From NCBI GenBank assembly GCA_021731085.1, contig JAKFYB010000017.1:1-64000 (forward strand): a stretch of 64,000 nt of DNA, in the 5' to 3' direction. The notes under the pieces are model-generated. The model had not been told where the DNA came from. It made no database searches and worked only from the letters and a program-made list of their open reading frames with translations. Numbering within the stretch: the first letter of the stretch is position 1; each line of letters starts with the position of its first letter. This document shows positions 58,741 through 64,000 of the stretch, piece after piece. A program made the position numbers and the translations under genes. This DNA is from Dehalococcoidia bacterium (GTDB lineage: Bacteria > Chloroflexota > Dehalococcoidia > DSTF01 > JACRBR01).

Positions 58741-60210
58741 ATGACAGTACGCACACGCTACGCTCCCAGCCCGACGGGCGTGCCCCATGTCGGCAACATC
58801 CGGACGGCGCTGTTCAGCTACCTGCTTGCACGGCGACTCGGCGGGCAATTCATCCTGCGCCTCGAGGACACTGACCGCGCCCGCCTCGTTCCGGACTCCA
58901 TCCCGAAGATCAGTGAGAGCCTGCAATGGCTCGGCCTCGACTATGACGAAGGCCCGGACATCGGCGGCCCGTACGGGCCGTATACCCAGTCCGAGCGGCT
59001 GGATCAGTATCAGGCGGCCGCGCGCCGTCTGATCGAGCAGGGCGACGCGTATGACTGCTGGTGCTCGTCCGAGCGCCTCGATGCCGTGCGCGCGGAGCAC
59101 CAGCGGCTCAAGCAGCCGCCGCAGTACGACCGCCGCTGCCGAGAGGACGCCGGTCAGGCGCAGGCGAAACGCGAGGCAGAAGCGGAGGGCCGGTCGCCCG
59201 TCGTGCGCTTCAAGACGCCGCGCGAAGGCACCGTCACGCTCGAGGACCCGATCCACGGCTCCACGCCCTTCGACGTCGCGACCATCGACGACTTCGTGAT
59301 GCTGAAGTCGGACGGCTTCCCGACGTACCACTTGGCGTACATCGTTGACGACGACGCGATGAAGATCACACACGTCATCCGCGGTGACGAGTGGATCCCA
59401 TCGGCGCCGCGGCATCTGCTCATCTACGGTGCGCTCGGCATCGAGCCGCCGGTGCTTGCACACGCGCCACGCATCCTCGGGCCGGACGGCGCGAAGCTCA
59501 GCAAGCGGCACGGCGCGACGAGCGTGTTCGAGTATCGCGACGAAGGTTATCTGCCAGAGGCTCTGTTCAACTTCCTCGGCCTCATTGGCTGGTCTCTGGA
59601 TGACAAGACCGAGATCATCTCGAAGGCGGAGTTCATCGAGCACTTCTCCCTCGAGCGCATCGTGAGGAACCCGGCGATCTTCAACGCCGAAAAGCTGCAA
59701 TGGATGAACGGCGTCTATATCCGCGAGGTCATTCCCGAACCCGACCTCGTCACCATGTTCGTAGACCGCCTCGAAGCTGACTTCCCACCTGAGATCCCGC
59801 GCCCTATCGACCGCCAGCTCGTCGCACACGTCGTTCCTCTGATCAAGGAGCGTGTAAAACTGCTTTCTGAGGTCCCGGCCTACTGCGACTTCTTTTTCAC
59901 AGACAACCTCTCGTGGTCGAAAGAGGAACTGCTCGGCAAGGCGTATGCAGGGCGGCCTGCTGACGCGAAGGCGGCGCTTGGGGCCGTCGCAACGTCGGCC
60001 GTTGATGTGACGTGGACGCACGACGATATCGAGGCAGCCCTCCGCAGCCTTGCAGACAAGCTGGGCGCCAAGGCCGGAGACCTGTTCTCGCTCGTGCGAG
60101 TTGCAGTCACAGGGAAACGTGTCACGCCGCCACTCTTCGAAAGCATGGAGATTCTGGGCCGCGAACGCTGCCTCGAACGTCTGAGTCAGGCAGCTTCCCT
60201 GGTGTCGTAG
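58741..60210 (+). CDS. gltX: Glutamyl-tRNA synthetase
   Basis: 489 residues, the usual bacterial length. The class I HIGH motif appears as YAPSPTGVPHVGNIRTALFS and the KMSKS motif as LSKRHGATSVFEYRDEGYLP. It charges tRNA-Glu and, in most bacteria without GlnRS, also mischarges tRNA-Gln for the amidotransferase GatCAB; which applies here cannot be told. tRNA-Gln and tRNA-Glu genes follow at once, a functionally matched arrangement. Confidence 0.96.
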   Translation: MTVRTRYAPSPTGVPHVGNIRTALFSYLLARRLGGQFILRLEDTDRARLVPDSIPKISESLQWLGLDYDEGPDIGGPYGPYTQSERLDQYQAAARRLIEQGDAYDCWCSSERLDAVRAEHQRLKQPPQYDRRCREDAGQAQAKREAEAEGRSPVVRFKTPREGTVTLEDPIHGSTPFDVATIDDFVMLKSDGFPTYHLAYIVDDDAMKITHVIRGDEWIPSAPRHLLIYGALGIEPPVLAHAPRILGPDGAKLSKRHGATSVFEYRDEGYLPEALFNFLGLIGWSLDDKTEIISKAEFIEHFSLERIVRNPAIFNAEKLQWMNGVYIREVIPEPDLVTMFVDRLEADFPPEIPRPIDRQLVAHVVPLIKERVKLLSEVPAYCDFFFTDNLSWSKEELLGKAYAGRPADAKAALGAVATSAVDVTWTHDDIEAALRSLADKLGAKAGDLFSLVRVAVTGKRVTPPLFESMEILGRERCLERLSQAASLVS

Positions 60211-60230
60211 CGCGAGCCGTAGCGCCAGCC

Positions 60231-60260
60231 TAGACCACGATTCCGCGCCTATGATAAAAT
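60231..60260 (+). promoter_or_regulatory. Putative promoter of the tRNA pair
   Basis: TAGACC (60231-60236), 18 nt, TAAAAT (60255-60260), 12 nt upstream of tRNA-Gln. The region is AT-rich compared with its surroundings. Confidence 0.4.
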
Positions 60261-60272
60261 CTCTCTGGACGC

Positions 60273-60346
60273 TGGGGATTCGTCTAATGGTAGGACAGCA
60301 GATTCTGGATCTGTATGTAGGGGTTCGAGTCCTCTATCCCCAGCCA
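60273..60346 (+). tRNA. tRNA-Gln (anticodon CTG)
   Basis: Cloverleaf folds fully: acceptor TGGGGAT with ATCCCCA, D stem GTCT/GGAC, anticodon arm GCAGA-TTCTGGA-TCTGT with CTG at the loop centre, T arm AGGGG-TTCGAGT-CCTCT, discriminator G, encoded CCA. It reads CAG codons. Confidence 0.95.
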
Positions 60347-60350
60347 ATTC

Positions 60351-60427
60351 GGCGCGTTCGTCTAGCGGCCCAGGACATCGCCCTCTCAAGGCGGAGATCG
60401 CGGGTTCGAATCCCGCACGCGCTACCA
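60351..60427 (+). tRNA. tRNA-Glu (anticodon CTC)
   Basis: Acceptor GGCGCGT pairs with ACGCGCT, with one G-T end pair; anticodon arm TCGCC-CTCTCAA-GGCGG with CTC; T arm GCGGG-TTCGAAT-CCCGC; encoded CCA. It lies 4 nt after tRNA-Gln. Its 3' end is the probable insertion site of the integrase-bearing element. Confidence 0.95.
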
Positions 60428-60439
60428 TCGTTTTCGTAT

Positions 60440-60507
60440 CTGATAAGCCCCCTCGACGGCCATTCCGGCTGCTAAGGGGGCTTATCAGTTGTGGCCATCT
60501 TGTGGCC
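60440..60507. repeat. 14-bp stem hairpin and TTGTGGCC direct repeats at element edge
   Basis: CTGATAAGCCCCCT (60440-60453) pairs perfectly with AGGGGGCTTATCAG (60475-60488) around a 21-nt loop. Direct repeats TTGTGGCC follow at 60489-60496 and 60500-60507. Lying between the tRNA end and the integrase, they may be terminator, core or arm sites for the integrase. Confidence 0.5.
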
Positions 60508-60522
60508 GCGTCGCCAGATTCT

Positions 60523-61722
60523 CTACGTTTTCGCGAGCAGGTAGTCGAGCGACTCCGCCGCGTGTCGCTGTTGCCCCTTCAACAGGTGGCCGTAGACGTC
60601 CATCGTGAACGAAGCCTTTGCATGGCCGAGGCGTCGCGAGATCGTGAATATGTCGACGCCGTGCGCGATCCATTGCGTCGCCGCCGAGTGCCTGAGCGAG
60701 TGCCAATTGACGGTGCTGGGATTGTCGATCGTCGTCTTGGCGAGTAGCTTCCGATAGTCGCGCAGGAACGTTCGCGCGATCCACGGCGTGCCGGCGAGTG
60801 AAGGGAACACGAGGCCGTGTTCGCGCCACACAGGGCCGAGTTTCAACCGGTGCTCGACTTGGGAGGCGCGGTGCGCGCGCATCAACTGGACGGTGCTCGC
60901 CGAAAGTTCCACGATGCGCCGGCCACGCTCTGACTTGGGTGCGCCATAGATCGTGGCACCGCCCACGTATGAAGCCGTGCGGCGAACTTCGACGGTGGCG
61001 GCCTCGAGGTCGAAATCTTCCCACCGAAGGCCGAGTAACTCGCCCTCGCGAAGGCCCGTCGCGAGCGTAAAGCGAACCGGGGTGTCGTAGCGCGTACCGT
61101 CGGCGACGGCGAGCAACGCTGTGATCTCCGGGGTCGTAAGGGCGCGGCGTTCGGTGCGAGACTTGACCGAGGGAGCCGACACAGCGTCGCAGGGGTTACG
61201 GGCGATCAGGCCAGCCTTGACCGCGTCGTCTAGGGCCTGACTCAGCACGATCAAGTGCTTGTGTACCGTGCCGCCGGCCAGTGGCCCGGTCGACGTCGAG
61301 TTTTCGCCTGACAGCCAACGGGCCTTCATGTCGGCAATGTGATCTGCCCTCAATGCCTGCAACCGGAGCGCGCCGACGCCCGGTATTAGGTGCTTGTCCA
61401 TGATGCCCTGATAGCGTTCCCGGCTCTTGGCCGACAGATGGCCTTCGGCATTGTGGCGGGCGAGCCAGCGTGTGAGCCACTCGCCCGTCGTGATGCGATC
61501 GGGCGCGACGCCGAATCCGTTTTCGCGCTTCGCTATCGCCTCTCGTAACGCCTTCAGCGCGGCCGCCCTGTTGCCCTTGATTGTGAACCGTTGCCGGCGG
61601 CGGTTCCCTTTCGCGTCCGTGCCGAGGGGCACCGTGATCTGCCAACGGTCAGGGCTTCGCTCGATGTAGCTGCCGTCGCCATAGTCCCGTCGGTTACGCG
61701 TGTCGTCTGTTCGCCTTGCCAT
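60523..61722 (-). CDS. Tyrosine site-specific integrase
   Basis: 399 residues from ATG 61722. N-terminal AP2-like DNA-binding part (SYIERSPDRWQITVPLGTD), SAM-like core-binding domain, then the catalytic domain with Arg225 (FTLATGLREGELLGLRWEDF), Lys263 (GAPKSERGRR), His341-x-x-Arg344 (WHSLRHSAATQWIAHG), His367 and Tyr377 (LGHAKASFTMDVYGHLL). It integrates or excises an element. The gene ends 96 nt from tRNA-Glu and points toward it. It overlaps the CGNR gene by 1 nt. Confidence 0.95.
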   Translation of the reverse strand: MARRTDDTRNRRDYGDGSYIERSPDRWQITVPLGTDAKGNRRRQRFTIKGNRAAALKALREAIAKRENGFGVAPDRITTGEWLTRWLARHNAEGHLSAKSRERYQGIMDKHLIPGVGALRLQALRADHIADMKARWLSGENSTSTGPLAGGTVHKHLIVLSQALDDAVKAGLIARNPCDAVSAPSVKSRTERRALTTPEITALLAVADGTRYDTPVRFTLATGLREGELLGLRWEDFDLEAATVEVRRTASYVGGATIYGAPKSERGRRIVELSASTVQLMRAHRASQVEHRLKLGPVWREHGLVFPSLAGTPWIARTFLRDYRKLLAKTTIDNPSTVNWHSLRHSAATQWIAHGVDIFTISRRLGHAKASFTMDVYGHLLKGQQRHAAESLDYLLAKT

Positions 61723-62492
61723 CAGTCCGATCCTCTCCGCTTGGCCGCTCTGTGTTGCTCGACTGTGTGCCGGTTGCGGCATCGCTCGCTGTGATACTTC
61801 TCGTTCTTATGCTGCACGGCGAACATCTGGCCGCAGGCGGGATCTTTGCAAACGCGAAATCCCTTTCCGCCGGCGGCTCGGGCTTCGAGGAGCTGGAGCC
61901 AAGCCGCGGAGATCAAGCTGTCGGCCACGTGATAGCTCGTCAAGCCTTCCTTGGTGAACCGCACCCCATGCCTCAATCCGAAATAGATCCGGTGCTCGAG
62001 GTGGGCTAAGAGGGCGTGTCGCTCGCTCGCCGTCAATCGCTTTTTCGTCGCGAGTCTCAGCGCGTCGTTCAGGTCAACCGCTTGCCAAACAAACAGGTCG
62101 ACGCGAAACGCGTAGCGACCGTGTGAGTCTCCAAAAAAGGCGTCCTTCTGATCGCGTTCCGGCGGCCCGTACTGTCGGACGAACGCGAGTGCTTGCTCCT
62201 GAACTTCTCGATCGCCCGCCGCTGTTCGTAGGAGCTTCGCGCCGGCGTCGGGCTCTAGATCGGCGAGCTCGGCACTTGGCAGGGCACCATGTCGCGACGC
62301 CGTCGCGCCGAGCGCACCGAGGTTTTCGCAAAGCTTCGGGCGACTAAGCGGGTTGTACGTCGCGCGGTGAAGTTCGTCGACGTCGCCCACGTACTCGATC
62401 ACAGGCACCCCGTCGATCTCGCCGAGCGTCCAATGATCCGCTCCACCGCACGGCCACTCGAGCGAATATCGCTGTTCGATGCCTTCCTGCAA
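61722..62492 (-). CDS. CGNR zinc-finger domain protein of the element
   Basis: 256 residues from TTG 62492, chosen because GGGAGG lies upstream; the frame extends to TTG 62540 through the promoter region. The C-terminal treble-clef zinc finger is FRVCKDPACGQMFAVQHKNE followed by KYHSERCRNRHTVEQHRAAK, with the CGNR signature as CRNR. The N-terminal 180 residues are a helical ABATE-like domain. Such proteins are probably regulators of stress or element functions. The start overlaps nothing; the stop is shared with the integrase start. Confidence 0.82.
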   Translation of the reverse strand: MQEGIEQRYSLEWPCGGADHWTLGEIDGVPVIEYVGDVDELHRATYNPLSRPKLCENLGALGATASRHGALPSAELADLEPDAGAKLLRTAAGDREVQEQALAFVRQYGPPERDQKDAFFGDSHGRYAFRVDLFVWQAVDLNDALRLATKKRLTASERHALLAHLEHRIYFGLRHGVRFTKEGLTSYHVADSLISAAWLQLLEARAAGGKGFRVCKDPACGQMFAVQHKNEKYHSERCRNRHTVEQHRAAKRRGSD

Positions 62493-62511
62493 CGCGCCTC
62501 CCGTAATGATC

Positions 62512-62540
62512 CCTGTAATTGAATTAGGCACGAATGCCAA
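62512..62540 (-). promoter_or_regulatory. Minus-strand promoter of the CGNR-integrase unit
   Basis: On the minus strand TTGGCA (62540-62535), 17 nt, TACAGG (62517-62512), about 20 nt before the TTG at 62492. Confidence 0.5.
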
Positions 62541-62552
62541 TTACAGCCTAAT
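62513..62552. promoter_or_regulatory. Interlocked inverted repeats between divergent element genes
   Basis: CTGTAATT (62513-62520) pairs with AATTACAG (62539-62546), and ATTAGGC (62523-62529) with GCCTAAT (62546-62552). A plus-strand promoter TTGAAT (62519-62524), 17 nt, TACAGC (62542-62547) overlaps both and the opposing promoter, so a regulator bound here would switch both directions. Confidence 0.5.
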
Positions 62553-62613
62553 GTGAGCCAACGTTACCACCGCCACGAAGGCGGGGTCAAGCATTCATAG
62601 ATGGGGGTATCAG

Positions 62614-62805
62614 GTGGACGAGATCTGGACGCCGGCCGAATTGCTCGAGCACTACCCGCAACTCCCGAGCATGAACACGTTGCTTCGACTCTTGAACGAA
62701 GGCCAGATCCCGGCGGTTCGGCTGGGGCGCAAGTGGTTCATCAGTCGCCGAAGTTTCGAGGCGTGGCTCGCCAATTCTGGAACCCGCGAGCCGGCGGCGG
62801 TCTAA
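62614..62805 (+). CDS. Excisionase-family HTH (MerR-like) DNA-binding protein
   Basis: 63 residues from GTG 62614 with GGGGG nearby. Single winged-helix HTH_17 domain: WTPAELLEHYPQLPSMNTLL, then GQIPAVRLGRKWFISRRSFE. Excisionases of this size direct integrase toward excision; similar proteins may control the element's promoters. It is divergent from the CGNR-integrase unit. Confidence 0.85.
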   Translation: MDEIWTPAELLEHYPQLPSMNTLLRLLNEGQIPAVRLGRKWFISRRSFEAWLANSGTREPAAV

Positions 62806-62876
62806 GGACGACCTGAAAGGCAGAGGCGAGGCGCGTTTGACGACGACGCGGCGACGACCAATAGGGAGTTTGGATC

Positions 62877-64000
62877 GTGCGACGTGAAGATCAATCAGCC
62901 GAAGGGATCCGCGCCTGCCTCAGTTGCGGCCGCTCGGGTTGCCTCTGCGCCCGGCCCGCCGGCAACACGCATTGCCCGGCGCACGAAGATCGATCGCCGT
63001 CTCTCACTGTGTCCACGACGACGGAAGGCGCGATCGTCGTCCACTGTCACGCCGGCTGTGATCAGCGCGCTGTGATCGCCGCACTACGTGAGCGCGGCCT
63101 ATGGTCGACCTCGACGACGACCAGGCCGATCGAGCCCTCGATGAACGGACACCGACCGACGACGAAGCGATGGCCGGCGTATGACGCGCGCACGGGCGAA
63201 CACATCGCCGATCATGTTCGCCTCGACCTCGACGACGGAAAGCGCGTCCATTGGGAACAGCCCGACGGCACAAGGAAACTCCCTGAAGGCGTCGGCACGC
63301 CGGATCTCGCGCTCTACGGCGCGCGTGAGTTGCCCGCCGCCGGCGTCGTCGTTGTCGTCGAGGGCGAGAAGGCCGCCGACGCGCTCAGGGCTCGCGGGAT
63401 CCTCGCCGTAGGCACAATGACGGGCGCGGCGACGATCCCCTGTGACGACGCGCTACGACCGCTCTTGGGCCGCACCGTGTCGTTATGGCCCGATAACGAC
63501 GACCCCGGCCGCGAGCACATGCGACGGATCGCCGGCCGCCTAAGGGCCCTCGGGCATACCGACGTGCGCCTCGTCGATTGGCCCGACGCGCCGGCCAAAG
63601 GCGACGCGGCCGACTTCCCCGGCACCGACGACGAGATCCGCGCGCTGATTGCCGACGCGAAGCCGTACGACGTGACGGCCGAAATTCATTCTGACGCTGT
63701 AAGTAAGGGGGTTCCGTCAGAAAGAATCCTCAACTGGACGACGGCCGCCAAAACCGTACGCGCTGCGCCGGCCGTCGTGCTGTGGATCGCTAGATGGTGG
63801 ATCGCGGCCGGCGCATTAACGGAACTGGACGGCCGCATTAAAGGCGGAAAAACAAGTTGGTTGCTCGCCCTCATACGTGCCGTGTTGGACGGCCTCGACT
63901 TCATGGGCGAGCCGACGACCAAAACGCCGGCCGTCTACCTCACCGAACAGCCGCCAACCTCATTCGCCGAACAGCTAAAACTCGCCGGCCTCGGCAACCG
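62877..64000 (+). CDS. Toprim primase-helicase replication protein (partial, runs off edge)
   Basis: 374 codons from GTG 62877 (GGGAG upstream) without a stop to the window end. Zinc-finger part: CLSCGRSGCLCARPAGNTHC and HCHAGCDQRAVIAALRERGL (CHC2-type). Toprim domain (about 160-260): VVVVVEGEKAADALRARGIL and SLWPDNDDPGREHMRRIAG with the acidic metal residues. AAA/RecA-like part near 330: DGRIKGGKTSWLLALI, a Walker A GxxxxGKT, as in RepA-type helicases. It probably primes and unwinds the element's own DNA. A C-terminal HTH or helicase end lies outside the window. Confidence 0.85.
   Translation, partial: MRREDQSAEGIRACLSCGRSGCLCARPAGNTHCPAHEDRSPSLTVSTTTEGAIVVHCHAGCDQRAVIAALRERGLWSTSTTTRPIEPSMNGHRPTTKRWPAYDARTGEHIADHVRLDLDDGKRVHWEQPDGTRKLPEGVGTPDLALYGARELPAAGVVVVVEGEKAADALRARGILAVGTMTGAATIPCDDALRPLLGRTVSLWPDNDDPGREHMRRIAGRLRALGHTDVRLVDWPDAPAKGDAADFPGTDDEIRALIADAKPYDVTAEIHSDAVSKGVPSERILNWTTAAKTVRAAPAVVLWIARWWIAAGALTELDGRIKGGKTSWLLALIRAVLDGLDFMGEPTTKTPAVYLTEQPPTSFAEQLKLAGLGN

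Noticed and set aside
58537..60021. Minus-strand frame of 494 codons opposite gltX
   Set aside because: Antisense of a synthetase with intact HIGH/KMSKS motifs.
62884..63075. Short 63-codon frame in the element
   Set aside because: Out-of-frame shadow of the primase-helicase gene, which has its own RBS and domains.

Overview
The window is about 64 kb of GC-rich bacterial chromosome that ends inside an integrated mobile element. I see no rRNA, CRISPR array or insertion sequence. The gene mix (F420/FMN-type LLM oxidoreductase, CaiB-type CoA transferase, oxalyl-CoA decarboxylase-like enzyme, EtfBA, GAP-family membrane protein, GerW-like protein, LCP protein), Thr/Pro-rich linkers in secreted proteins, several apparently leaderless genes and many short GC-rich intergenic hairpin repeats fit a member of the Chloroflexota, perhaps near Dehalococcoidia. 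That placement is inference; no phylogenetic marker was tested.

Layout. 1-9 kb: stress and detoxification genes (OsmC, GNAT, Bcp peroxiredoxin, NUDIX, EthD, LLM oxidoreductase, intradiol dioxygenase, CoA transferase) and a sugar-phosphate isomerase. 9-13.4 kb: an LCP envelope protein, two small paralogues behind a consensus promoter, and a GntA-like haem oxygenase paired with a DUF1989 protein. 13.4-18.4 kb: a large VWA/NorD-like protein with a helical-repeat N-terminus, an Abi-C protein, and a divergent AbrB-PIN toxin-antitoxin pair. 18.7-24.8 kb: TPP enzyme, ketopantoate reductase-like enzyme, phosphoesterase, methyltransferase, zinc-ribbon protein and a LOG-family enzyme. 24.9-29.5 kb: a questin-oxidase-like gene under a SoxR/MerR-type promoter, then an opposing five-gene operon (ApbE flavin transferase, three secreted Pro-rich or acidic proteins, a ferric-reductase-like di-haem membrane protein) that looks like an uncharacterised envelope redox system. 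29.8-34.4 kb: EtfBA with its terminator, GAP protein, ferritin-like protein. 34.4-42.8 kb: a giant S8 protease with two seven-repeat kelch blocks and a dockerin, DNA ligase D and a thioredoxin-like protein. 43-60 kb: housekeeping genes (lspA, RluA-type synthase, priA, rplS, def, cca, yajC-secD-secF, HDAC-like, gltX) followed by tRNA-Gln and tRNA-Glu.

From 60.4 kb to the end lies an element integrated beside tRNA-Glu: tyrosine integrase, CGNR zinc-finger protein, excisionase-like HTH protein and a primase-helicase that runs off the window edge without a stop codon.

How the parts relate: most genes are short transcription units. Clear coupled sets are GerW plus its neighbour, GntA-DUF1989, AbrB-PIN, the ApbE/ferric-reductase operon, etfBA, lspA-rluA, def-cca-yajC-secDF and gltX-tRNAs. 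Dispersed hairpin repeats sit mainly between units but have entered the 5' part of at least one coding region, and simple repeats have entered priA.
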